DNA of 35,994 bases from contig JAFAOS010000150.1 of assembly GCA_019247515.1 (NCBI GenBank), positions 1 to 35,994 on the forward strand, written 5' to 3'. The first letter of the stretch is position 1, and each line of letters starts with the position of its first letter. The notes beneath the pieces were generated by a model that worked only from the letters and a program-made list of their open reading frames with translations, searched no databases and was not told where the DNA came from. Made by a program: the position numbers and the translations under genes. The stretch is from Chloroflexota bacterium (GTDB lineage: Bacteria; Chloroflexota; UBA6077; CF-72). Below are positions 7,910 through 15,003 of the stretch, piece after piece.

Positions 7910-8054
7910 GGTCGGCGGCTCCTTCTGCCACGGGCTCGGCGAGTCCGATCTTACATCATGTATGACATCACGTAAGCATCGACAAAAACCAACAGGTACG
8001 CCTCGTGCGTAGAACTGAAATGAGTCATCCCAAACCTCTCAAGGACCACCGAAC
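7910..8054. promoter_or_regulatory. Divergent promoter region with a 25-bp imperfect palindrome/direct repeat
   Basis: The 145-bp gap separates the binding-protein gene (minus strand) from the dienelactone-hydrolase-like gene (plus strand). At 7951-7975 the sequence starts TTACATCATG and ends CATCACGTAA: outer TTAC/GTAA half-sites and an internal ACATCA repeated at a 12-bp period. This looks like a regulator binding site, but the regulator is not known. Confidence 0.4.
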
Positions 8055-8987
8055 ATGAATCAGTTTGAGGAGTATTTCGTCCGCGAGTTCGTCGAAGAGT
8101 ACCGCGTGGGACACATGACGCGGCGCGACATGATGCGGCGGATCCTCTACATCACCGGCGGTGTCGCGTCAGCCGCAACCCTGCTCGCAGGCATGGGCGT
8201 GCCCTCGGCAGCCTTCGCCCAGCCGGCGCCACCCGCGCCGACGGCGGCGCCGAGCACGAGTCCGCTGTCCGTGGCGCCCGACGACCCCGCGGTCAAGACC
8301 CAGTGGATTTCGTTCACCAATTCGAGCGACGGCGCGACGATCATGTCCTACGAGGCGCGACCCAGCGATGCCTCGGGAGCACTGCCCGTCGTGCTGGTAT
8401 GTATGCGCAACCAGGGGGTCGAGCCGCAGATTCAGGATGTCACGCGACGCTGGGCCAAGCTGGGCTACATCGCTTCGGCGGTCGACCTGCTGAGCCGCGA
8501 GGGCGGCACCAACGGCATCGCCGACAAGGCGCAGATCCCTTCTCTGCTGTCGAAGGCCGATCCGAACCGCCATGTGAGTGACTTCCAGGCGGCGGCCAAT
8601 TACTACGGCACCCAGTCAGACGCCGACGCATCGCGGCTGGGGATGAACGGCTTCTGCTTCGGCGGGGGGATCGTGTGGCGGTCCGCCGAAGCCATCCAGA
8701 CAATGAAGGCCGCGGTGCCGTTCTACGGTGGCGTGCCACCCCTCGACCAGGTGCCTCAGATCCAGGCGGCGGTGCTGGGCGTCTACTCGTCGGACCCCAA
8801 CGACCCCGCCAACCGCAACCGTGACGGCCTCGACGCCGCGCTGACCGCGGCGGGCATCGTCCACCAGATGAACGTCTATCCCGATACGCACCACGACTTC
8901 TACAACGACACCAACCAGGCGTATAACCCGGACCAGGCGCTGGCCGCATGGAACGACGCGGTCAACTGGATGCAACAATACGTCTAA
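8055..8987 (+). CDS. Exported dienelactone hydrolase family protein
   Basis: A 310-residue protein. Residues 1-56 form an unusual leader: an acidic helix, then TRRDMMRRILYITGG and a hydrophobic stretch ending at AFAQ, consistent with a Tat-type signal. The rest is a DLH alpha/beta hydrolase domain. The nucleophile elbow is GFCFGGG with Cys201, as in true dienelactone hydrolases (Cys rather than Ser). Likely triad partners are Asp247 or Asp250 (YSSDPNDP) and His280 (THHDFYND). The family hydrolyses dienelactones or other small esters; the substrate here is unknown. Start supported by AAGGA 11 nt upstream. The TAA stop lies in the CTAA flanking the repeat element that follows. Confidence 0.9.
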   Translation: MNQFEEYFVREFVEEYRVGHMTRRDMMRRILYITGGVASAATLLAGMGVPSAAFAQPAPPAPTAAPSTSPLSVAPDDPAVKTQWISFTNSSDGATIMSYEARPSDASGALPVVLVCMRNQGVEPQIQDVTRRWAKLGYIASAVDLLSREGGTNGIADKAQIPSLLSKADPNRHVSDFQAAANYYGTQSDADASRLGMNGFCFGGGIVWRSAEAIQTMKAAVPFYGGVPPLDQVPQIQAAVLGVYSSDPNDPANRNRDGLDAALTAAGIVHQMNVYPDTHHDFYNDTNQAYNPDQALAAWNDAVNWMQQYV

Positions 8988-9138
8988 CAGGTTGCTGGAA
9001 AGTCTGCTTCTCTCCAGAGAAGAATTGTCTGCGCTGCGAAAGCTGGCGGCTACAAACGTGAGCTAGCGCCCTCTGACGAACGCAGGTTCAGAGATTTCAC
9101 CTACGGTGGAGCCCTTCGAGAGGTTTTTCATCAACCTG
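8988..9138. mobile_element. 151-bp MITE-like element, copy 1, flanked by CTAA duplication
   Basis: The element begins CAGGTTG and ends CAACCTG, a perfect 7-bp terminal inverted repeat that extends imperfectly inward (GCTGGAAA versus TTTTTCAT). It is bounded on both sides by CTAA (8984-8987 and 9139-9142), a perfect 4-bp candidate target duplication. Internally it has CTTCTCT at 9007-9013 pairing with AGAGAAG at 9016-9022, a CTCTG...CAGAG dyad around GAACGCAGGTTC, and CACC TAC GGTG. It encodes no protein. It fills the gap between two convergent genes and its flanks supply both stop codons. Similar copies lie at 26801 and 35798. Confidence 0.75.
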
Positions 9139-10122
9139 CTAAACGCTAAGTCTTGGATCGAGCGCATCGCGTAGGCCGTCGCTGACGAGAAACACGCACA
9201 GCACGGTGATGAAGATCATGATCCCTGGCGGATACACCAACCAGGGCGCGGAGCGGAACTGCTCTTGTGAGACGCTGAGCATGTTGCCCCAGCTCGAGAG
9301 CGGGACGGGTACCCCGAAGCCGAGGAAGCTCAGGCTGGACTCCGCCAGGATCGCGGCGGCCATGTCCAGGCCGGCGACCACGATGGCGACCGACGCCACG
9401 TTGGGCAGGATGTGGCGGGCCATGATGCGTCCGTTGCCGGCGCCCAGCACGCGCGCGGCATCCACGTAGTCGCGATTGCGCGCCGACAGCGCCACGGCCC
9501 TCACCTGACGCGCGGTGCCCGGCCAGAAAAACAGTCCAAAAATCAGCGCCAGCTCGATCACGTTGGGCGTGAGAAAGATCGACAAGATGATCAGCACGAA
9601 CAGCGCCGGAATGTTGAGCATGAACTGCACGACGGCGTTGATCAGGTCGTCGACCCAACCACCAAAGTAGGCGCCCGTCAGCCCCATCGGCGCGCCGATG
9701 CCCAGCGAGACCGCGGCGACCAGGAAGCCAACCGTGAGCGACACCTGGCCCGCGTACAGCAGCCGCGTCAACACGTCGCGACCGACATCATCCGTGCCGA
9801 GCGGATAGTTCGGACCGGGCGGCTGCAAGGTCGCGATCCGACCGGCCGTGCGCATGAATTGCGCGGGGTCGGTGTGCAGGATCGACCCGGAGATCAGTGG
9901 CGCCGCGGCGCTGATCGCCACGATCAGCAACAGGCCGACGAGGGCGATCAGGCTGATGCGGTCGCGTCGAAAGCGACGTACGGCGGAGGTCCAGAAACCG
10001 CGGCTCGGGGTGCCCGCGGCCTCGTCTCGGCCGCGTTCGAACGCGGCCGGAGCGGGGGGTGCAACCAGCGAGCCCTGGGCCAACGGAGCGCCTTCAGGTG
10101 TAGCGCACGCGGGGATCGACAA
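9139..10122 (-). CDS. ABC transporter permease, OppC/DppC type
   Basis: About 327 residues from a TTG at 10122, which overlaps the upstream permease gene by 29 nt. An alternative TTG at 10083 with AAGG upstream would start just after that gene's stop. After a cytoplasmic N-terminus with FRRDRISLIALVGLLLIVAI, the protein has the OppC signature: GTDDVGRDVLTRLLYAGQVS, then five further membrane segments, and the ATPase-contacting EAA-like loop SARNRDYVDAARVLGAGNGR with HILPNV. It ends DGLRDALDPRLSV, the canonical OppC ending. It would pair with the OppB-like protein in the same operon to import peptides or similar ligands. No ATPase gene is adjacent. The TAG stop lies in the CTAA beside the repeat. 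Confidence 0.93.
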   Translation of the reverse strand: MSIPACATPEGAPLAQGSLVAPPAPAAFERGRDEAAGTPSRGFWTSAVRRFRRDRISLIALVGLLLIVAISAAAPLISGSILHTDPAQFMRTAGRIATLQPPGPNYPLGTDDVGRDVLTRLLYAGQVSLTVGFLVAAVSLGIGAPMGLTGAYFGGWVDDLINAVVQFMLNIPALFVLIILSIFLTPNVIELALIFGLFFWPGTARQVRAVALSARNRDYVDAARVLGAGNGRIMARHILPNVASVAIVVAGLDMAAAILAESSLSFLGFGVPVPLSSWGNMLSVSQEQFRSAPWLVYPPGIMIFITVLCVFLVSDGLRDALDPRLSV

Positions 10123-11059
10123 CCCCGTAGGCCACGTCGGCGATGAGCGTGCCGATGATCGTCGCCACGGTGGTCATCGTCAGGATCGCGAGCAGGATCG
10201 GATAGTCGCGCGCGACGGCGGCCTCGTAGAACAGGCGGCCGACGCCGGGCCACGCGAAGACGTACTCGGTGATCAGCGCGCCCGAGAACACGAACGGCAG
10301 GATGTAGCCGAGCAGGGTCACCACCGGCAGCAAGGCGTTGCGCAGCACGTGACGGGTGGTGACCCACGGCGTCGGCAGTCCCTTGGCCTGGGCGGTGCGC
10401 ACGTAGTCCTGGTTCAGCACCTCCAGGACTTCCGAGCGCACGAAGCGCGTGAACGTGACCAGGACCGCCAGGCCGAGGACCATCGCCGGGAAAATGATGT
10501 AAATGAACCACTGCCAGAGGCTGCCGCTGCCCTGCCCGTTGGGAAACCAGCCGATCAGGCTGTTGAGGACGACGATCAGCGTCAGGCCGAACCACCACGT
10601 CGGCAGCGCGTGCCCGAGCGTCGTGAACAGGCGGATGACGCCGTCGGCCATGCGCCCGCGATGGAGCGCGGCCAGTACGCCGAGGGGTATGCCCAACAGT
10701 GCCACGAGATAGCTCATCAGCCCGAGCTGGATGGTGGGGCCCAGGCGCTCGGCCACCACGTCGATGGCCGGTCGGGCGTAGAAATACGAGCGACCGAAGT
10801 CCAGGTGGGCAGCGCTGGCGAGCCAGCGGAGGTACTGCATGGGCAACGGGTCAGTCAGCCCGAAGCGCTCGCGGAGGCGCTGCAAGTCTTCCGCGCTGGT
10901 GCGCGGATTATTGGCCAGCGCCGCCTCGGGGCCACCGGGTGTCAGGTGGATCAAAAAAAAGATCGCGGTCACCACGACGAGAAGGAGGAGGATCGACTGC
11001 AGGAGCCTGCGAACGATGAAGTTCCTCACGGGGTAGATGTTTGGGCGGAGCGCGCGCAT
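10094..11059 (-). CDS. ABC transporter permease, OppB/DppB type
   Basis: From the ATG at 11059 the protein has 321 residues; an upstream in-frame start at 11083 is possible but less natural, since the family normally begins near RRLLQSILLLLVVVTAIFF. Hallmarks are HLTPGGPEAAL, the RFGLTDPLPMQYLRWL region, LDFGRSY, and the EAA-like loop VLNQDYVRTAQAKGLPTPWV followed by HVLRNALLPV. It ends VDVAYGVVDPRVRY, typical for OppB. Six membrane segments are apparent. The gene overlaps the OppC-like gene and lies 324 bp downstream of the matching binding-protein gene, an unusually wide gap within an operon that holds a REP-like palindrome pair. Confidence 0.92.
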   Translation of the reverse strand: MRALRPNIYPVRNFIVRRLLQSILLLLVVVTAIFFLIHLTPGGPEAALANNPRTSAEDLQRLRERFGLTDPLPMQYLRWLASAAHLDFGRSYFYARPAIDVVAERLGPTIQLGLMSYLVALLGIPLGVLAALHRGRMADGVIRLFTTLGHALPTWWFGLTLIVVLNSLIGWFPNGQGSGSLWQWFIYIIFPAMVLGLAVLVTFTRFVRSEVLEVLNQDYVRTAQAKGLPTPWVTTRHVLRNALLPVVTLLGYILPFVFSGALITEYVFAWPGVGRLFYEAAVARDYPILLAILTMTTVATIIGTLIADVAYGVVDPRVRYT

Positions 11060-11383
11060 GCGCGGGCTCCCACCTCGGTGCATGCACCGCTGGGGTGCTG
11101 CGCACGGGTCAGGGGGCTGCCGCCCGCCGCGTACGTGCCATCCGCGATTGGCAGCATCGTCAGGAGCTCGCGCGCTCGCTTTCCCTCTCCCTCTGGGAGA
11201 GGGCGGGGGTGAGGGCTACACGTCGTGCCGCTCGAGCGCATCCCTCACCCGCGCTGCGCGCGACCTCTCCCAGAGGGAGAGGTGGTGGTATCGGGCGAAG
11301 CCCCACGCGGGGGGTCGCCGCGGAAAGGAGCGACCGCAGGGAGCGACAGGCGGCCGGGGCGCAGGCTCCTCCCAAAAAATACC
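11060..11383. other. 324-bp non-coding gap inside the Opp-type operon
   Basis: No convincing gene is seen here on either strand. The gap contains the paired REP-like palindromes at 11183-11282 and GC-rich sequence with short dyads on each side. Open frames across it are low-complexity shadows. On the minus strand the gap lies downstream of the binding-protein gene and upstream of the permeases, so a hairpin here could lower permease expression relative to the binding protein (inference). Confidence 0.5.
11183..11282. repeat. REP-like inverted palindrome pair
   Basis: Unit A (11183-11215) is a hairpin, CCCTCTCCC TCT GGGAGAGGG, followed by a short tail ending GGGTGAGGG. Unit B (11242-11282) starts CCCTCACCC and ends with the hairpin CCTCTCCC AGA GGGAGAGG. 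B is the reverse complement of A apart from an insertion of about 10 nt in the tail, so together they make a larger inverted repeat, like a bacterial interspersed mosaic element. They are dispersed REP-type sequences by structure. Confidence 0.75.
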
Positions 11384-13153
11384 CTACTGAGCGACGGACC
11401 ATTGAAGCAGAGCGTCGTTATAGTCCAGCCGATCGCCTTTATGTGCGACTACGCCCTGGACCTTCTTGGAGACGGGACTGAAGGCTTTCAGGGCGTACAG
11501 GTAGTGCGACGGGATGTCTTGATTCACGATCTGCTGGATCTGGTCGTAGATCTGCTTGCGTTTGGTCTCGTCCATCTCGCTCGCGCCTTGCTTGAACAGC
11601 TCGTCGACTTGCGGGTTCGAAAAACCGGTGACGTTCTGCTGGCCGCCGGTGATCAGCTGTGCGCGCGGTCCGAGCTCAGGGTCCAGTGAGCCACCTCCAT
11701 ACGTCGCCAGTGAAATGTCGAAGTCCTTCTTGTCATTCACCTGGTCGGTGAATGCGTTGAAGTCCAGGCCTTTGACGTCGACGTCGATGCCGAGCTGCTT
11801 GTACTGCTGTTGCAAGTAGGTGCCGATCTTCGCGCGCGGCGCGCTTGAGGTGGGATACAACACCTCGAGCTTGACGGGTTGGCCGTCATTGCCGATCAAC
11901 TGCCCACCCTGCATCTGGTAGCCCGCGTCCAGCAGGAGCTGCCTGGCTCGGTCCATGTCGAAGTCGTAGTGTTCGACGTTGGAGTTCACCCATTTCGTAT
12001 TGGTGGGTTGAATGAAGCTGTACTGTGGCGTGGCCAGTCCGCCCTCGGCGACGTCCAGGATGTCGTCGCGACTCACCGCCCGCGACAGCGCCTCGCGGAC
12101 CCGCTGATCGCTGAGGAATGGGCGCGCGGTATTGAACTCCAGCGCGCGATATGACGCGTTGGCGGCGGTCCACTCCACCATGTTCAGGTCCGGATTGGAT
12201 TTGGCCTCCTGGTACTGCGCGGGCGGAATGTTCGGCGCGTAATTGGCGCGGCCGCTCTTGAGCGCTTCGTAGGCAACCGTCGGCTGCTGACCGGGCAGGA
12301 TCTCGACCTGCGGGATCTTTGGCTGTCCGGCGGGGTAGGTGCTGACGGGCACGAATGAGCCGCGCTCGGCGATCTTGAATTCCTGAACTTTGTACGGACC
12401 GAGCACCACGCTGGGGTTCAGGATCTCGGGGTTGGCGCTGGCGTCGTTCCAGGGCTTCCCCTCCCAGACCTTTTTGGGGATGGGACCGATCGAATTGACG
12501 GTGCCGAGGGCGACGTCGCGCGCCTTCGGCTCGTTCAAAGTGATCTGGATGGTGTTCTGGTCGGGTGTGGTGAACGAGGTGATTTCCTCGAGCTGATCGA
12601 GATTGACGAAGTCGTTTTCCTTTTTGCTGGCGTTGTCCCAGGCGAACTGGAAGTCGTCGACGGTGATGGGCGAGCCGTCGGACCACTTCAGGTCGTTGCG
12701 CAGCGTGAACGTATACGTCTTGCCGTCGTCCGAGACTTTGGGCATGTCGGCGGCCATCGCGGGCTTGTAGTCGAGACTGTCCCAGTCAAAGGCCAGCAGG
12801 CCGCCCGCACCGTCGCCGCCGCCCCAGATCAAAATGGAGGTGTCAATCCAGGATTGGGTGTAGGACGCGGCATCTGGGAAGGGATGCAGCGTCTTGCTGA
12901 GATTGGCCAGGGAGGCGATGGACAGCGTCTGGCCCGACGCGGCGCTGGTGGCCGCGGGCGGCGCGGTGGCGGCCGGCTGCGGCTGGGCCGCGGCGGCGGT
13001 GGTTGCCTGCGGCGCGGCCGTCGCCTGCGGCGCGCTCGCGGCCGCGGGGGCGGGTGGGGTGGTCGGGGCGACCGATGGCGTGGTCGGGGCGGCGCAGGCC
13101 CCCAGTAACAGCGTGACGCTCAACAGGGTCAGGGCTCGATGCGCGCGCAACAT
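11384..13153 (-). CDS. ABC transporter substrate-binding lipoprotein, family 5 (Opp/Dpp type)
   Basis: A 589-residue exported lipoprotein with a Sec-type signal peptide and lipobox LLLGACA (Cys near residue 20). A long Ala/Pro/Gln/Thr linker runs to about residue 73, then the SBP_bac_5 domain. Family motifs are TFTLRNDLKWSDGSPITVDD, the VVLGPYKVQEF region, and QRVREALSRAVSRDDILD. It ends with the usual helix QIQQIVNQDIPSHYLY. It should deliver its ligand, probably a peptide, to the two permeases at 9139-11059 on the same strand. AGGA 7 nt upstream supports the ATG at 13153. The protein is not a close copy of the family-5 protein at 6233. Confidence 0.93.
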   Translation of the reverse strand: MLRAHRALTLLSVTLLLGACAAPTTPSVAPTTPPAPAAASAPQATAAPQATTAAAAQPQPAATAPPAATSAASGQTLSIASLANLSKTLHPFPDAASYTQSWIDTSILIWGGGDGAGGLLAFDWDSLDYKPAMAADMPKVSDDGKTYTFTLRNDLKWSDGSPITVDDFQFAWDNASKKENDFVNLDQLEEITSFTTPDQNTIQITLNEPKARDVALGTVNSIGPIPKKVWEGKPWNDASANPEILNPSVVLGPYKVQEFKIAERGSFVPVSTYPAGQPKIPQVEILPGQQPTVAYEALKSGRANYAPNIPPAQYQEAKSNPDLNMVEWTAANASYRALEFNTARPFLSDQRVREALSRAVSRDDILDVAEGGLATPQYSFIQPTNTKWVNSNVEHYDFDMDRARQLLLDAGYQMQGGQLIGNDGQPVKLEVLYPTSSAPRAKIGTYLQQQYKQLGIDVDVKGLDFNAFTDQVNDKKDFDISLATYGGGSLDPELGPRAQLITGGQQNVTGFSNPQVDELFKQGASEMDETKRKQIYDQIQQIVNQDIPSHYLYALKAFSPVSKKVQGVVAHKGDRLDYNDALLQWSVAQ

Positions 13154-13197
13154 GCAACGATCCTAACGCACGCCTTCAAGTGCCCCCCAAGAGTCGG

Positions 13198-13593
13198 TCA
13201 GTCGGCCAGCGCGATGCCTTCGATCTCCACCAGGATCTCGGGCCGCGCCAGGCGGGCCTCGACCGTGGATCGGCCGGGGCGGGGCTCGGGGATGAGCTCG
13301 CGGTACACCGCGTTCATCGCGTCGAACAACCGCAGGTCGGCCAGAAAGACGGTGGTCTTGACCAGGCGATCAAGCGAGCTGCCGCCAGCTTCGAGGATGG
13401 CGCGGATGTTGGCGATAGTCTGGCGCGTCTGCGACGTGACGTCAGGGCCAGCGAGCTGGCCCGTGCGCGGGTCGGTGCCGGTCTGCCCCGAGGTGAAGAT
13501 GAACCCGTTGGCCTTGATGCCCGCCGAGAACGGTAGAGACGGCGCGGGCGCGTCCGTCCGCCGGATGACTTCCTTCTGGGTCATGGGCTCCAT
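13198..13593 (-). CDS. RidA/YjgF/UK114 family protein
   Basis: A 131-residue cytoplasmic protein spanning the whole RidA fold. Motifs are LPFSAGIKANGFIFTSGQTG, the QTRQTIANIRAILEAGGSSL helix, VVFLADL-type strand (VKTTVFLADLRLFDAMN), and the C-terminal PGRSTVEARLARP followed by VEIEGIALAD. The Arg of GRSTVE and the terminal Glu match positions that bind the imine or enamine intermediate in hydrolysing members. RidA proteins deaminate reactive 2-aminoacrylate-type intermediates; related paralogues have other roles. An in-frame ATG at 13584 is an alternative start. The gene is divergent from the NIPSNAP gene, with 43 bp between starts. Confidence 0.92.
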   Translation of the reverse strand: MEPMTQKEVIRRTDAPAPSLPFSAGIKANGFIFTSGQTGTDPRTGQLAGPDVTSQTRQTIANIRAILEAGGSSLDRLVKTTVFLADLRLFDAMNAVYRELIPEPRPGRSTVEARLARPEILVEIEGIALAD

Positions 13594-13636
13594 CGTAGGG
13601 CGGACGGGGCGATGATACGCTCAGCGCGGAGAGTGC

Positions 13637-14260
13637 ATGATCTACGAGATTCGTACCTACACCGTGAAACCCGGACTGGTGGCCGAGTACGAGAAGCGGT
13701 TCGCCGAAGGCCTCGAGGTCCGCTCGAAGTATTCACAGATGTACGGCATGTGGCATACCGAGATTGGCCCGCTGAATCAGATCGTCCACATGTGGTCGTA
13801 TGACAGCTTGCAGCAGCGGGCCGACGTTCGCGCCGCGGCGGGGCGCGACACCAGCGGCAAATGGCCGCCCAGGACAAATGACCTGCTGGTCGCGCAGGAG
13901 TCGGACATCCTGGTGCCCGTCAAGGGCATGCATCACCACACGGGCTCGCAACAGCTGGGCGGAGTCTACGAGCTGCGGATGTATACGTACCCGGCCGGCG
14001 CCACGGCTGGGGTGGCCGAGACGTTCGCCGCCGCGTACGCGGGTCGGCATGCGGTCTACCCGGTGGGCGGCATCTGGACCAGCGACCTCGGCAATCTGAA
14101 CCGACTGTACCAGCTCTTCCCGTACCGCAGCTGGGAGCACCGTGACCAGGTGCGCGGCGAGCTGCGCCAGAAGGGCATCTGGCCGCCGCACAGCGAGGCC
14201 AGGCCAGTGACACAGCTCGTGCGGCACATGCTGCCGGCCGCGTTTTCACCTTTGCACTAG
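13637..14260 (+). CDS. NIPSNAP family protein (two ferredoxin-like repeats)
   Basis: A 207-residue protein with two NIPSNAP-type dimeric alpha/beta-barrel halves. The first starts MIYEIRTYTVKPGLVAEYEK and has GMWHTEIGPLNQIVHMWSYD with the helix LQQRADVRAA. The second starts GGVYELRMYTYPAGATAGV, with GGIWTSDLGNLNRLYQLFPY and SWEHRDQVRGEL. In both halves the recurring order is YELR.Y, G.W..D.G.LN, then a Y or W and a basic helix, as in the family. NIPSNAP proteins are uncharacterised in bacteria; structural relatives include small haem-degrading or quinol monooxygenases. GAGAG upstream supports the ATG. The divergent RidA neighbour suggests a metabolic or repair role, but no pathway can be assigned. 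Confidence 0.9.
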   Translation: MIYEIRTYTVKPGLVAEYEKRFAEGLEVRSKYSQMYGMWHTEIGPLNQIVHMWSYDSLQQRADVRAAAGRDTSGKWPPRTNDLLVAQESDILVPVKGMHHHTGSQQLGGVYELRMYTYPAGATAGVAETFAAAYAGRHAVYPVGGIWTSDLGNLNRLYQLFPYRSWEHRDQVRGELRQKGIWPPHSEARPVTQLVRHMLPAAFSPLH

Positions 14261-14281
14261 CAGAAGCCCACGGTTGAGTTC

Positions 14282-14300
14282 GCTCAGGCGGAGTCTGAGC
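14282..14300 (+). terminator. Short hairpin after the NIPSNAP gene
   Basis: GCTCAG at 14282-14287 pairs with CTGAGC at 14295-14300 around a 7-nt loop, 22 bp after the NIPSNAP stop. CTGAGC recurs at 14307-14312, giving an alternative partner. No T-tract follows, so terminator activity is uncertain. Confidence 0.35.
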
Positions 14301-14367
14301 CAGTTCTGAGCACCAGCTTCGGCATGGTGTGGCGTACTACCAGGGAGAGCAGGGGCGGAAGTCGACC

Positions 14368-14886
14368 ATGAGCCAGAACGTCGTCGTGATCCAGTTCGAT
14401 GATGTGACAGCGGCGAGCGCCGCGTTGAAGGCCATCCGCGATCAGCACAGGGAGCATCAGATCCACCTCAACGACACGGCCATCATTCAAAAGGACGCCG
14501 ACGGCAAGGTCCACAAGGTGAACGAGCTGAGCAGCGCCACCGAGGTTGGCGCGGTCGCCGGCGGATCTCTCGGACTGCTGTTGATGTTCATGTTCCCAAT
14601 TGCCGGCATAGCGGTCGGCGCGGCCAGCGGCGCGGCGATTGGCGCCCTGCTGGGCAAAGGCGTGGACGGCAAGTGGGTCAAAGAGGTCACCGAGAGCCTG
14701 AAGCCGGGCACCTCGGCGCTGTTCCTGGTGTTCGACCAGCTGACGCCGTCGGCAATGCGCGTGCTCGAGCCCTACCCGGGCCATCTGCTGCAGACAACGC
14801 TGCCCGACGACATCGAACACCAGTTGCGCCAGGTGCTGCACGACACGAGCTCCACCTCGAGCGCCAGTTCGATCTTCCCGAACTGA
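14368..14886 (+). CDS. DUF1269 family protein with glycine-zipper membrane segment
   Basis: A 172-residue protein from the ATG at 14368, which is preceded by GGGGCGGA. An upstream in-frame ATG at 14329 is less likely because the family begins at the MSQNVVVIQFDD strand. The DUF1269 order is visible: an N-terminal ferredoxin-like half (VVVIQFDDVTAASAALKAIR), a central Gly/Ala-rich hydrophobic stretch (VGAVAGGSLGLLLMFMFPIA and following), then VTESLKPGTSALFLVFD and the C-terminal helix. The hydrophobic region could be one hairpin or a glycine zipper in the membrane. Function is unknown for the family. A homologous DUF1269 module is fused to PRC-barrels in the gene at 30127. Confidence 0.88.
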   Translation: MSQNVVVIQFDDVTAASAALKAIRDQHREHQIHLNDTAIIQKDADGKVHKVNELSSATEVGAVAGGSLGLLLMFMFPIAGIAVGAASGAAIGALLGKGVDGKWVKEVTESLKPGTSALFLVFDQLTPSAMRVLEPYPGHLLQTTLPDDIEHQLRQVLHDTSSTSSASSIFPN

Positions 14887-15003
14887 GGGCTTGTCAACCA
14901 GAACTCAATTATGAAGCCGAATTCAGCAAAGTTTCACCGCGATTTCACTCTGAAATTACTTTGAAGCGTCACATGACGGCCGACACTTCGGTGCACGTCA
15001 AAA
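14887..15003 (+). promoter_or_regulatory. A+T-rich upstream region with TTTCAC direct repeats
   Basis: Upstream of the OmpR-type regulator gene the sequence has TTTCAC at 14932-14937 and again at 14943-14948, an 11-bp period. OmpR/PhoB-type regulators bind direct repeats with 10-11-bp spacing, so this is a candidate autoregulatory operator. The region is notably A+T-rich. No confident promoter boxes are assigned. Confidence 0.4.

Noticed and set aside
8988..9138. The inverted-repeat element as a structured riboswitch or tRNA-like RNA
   Set aside because: It lies downstream of genes rather than in leaders, has transposon-like inverted ends with a 4-bp duplication, and matches no riboswitch core or tRNA that I can recognise.
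9848..11212. A 454-codon plus-strand open frame over the OppB/OppC-like genes
   Set aside because: The composition (Arg, Gln, Glu, Ala runs) and lack of motifs mark it as the antisense shadow of two well-supported permeases.
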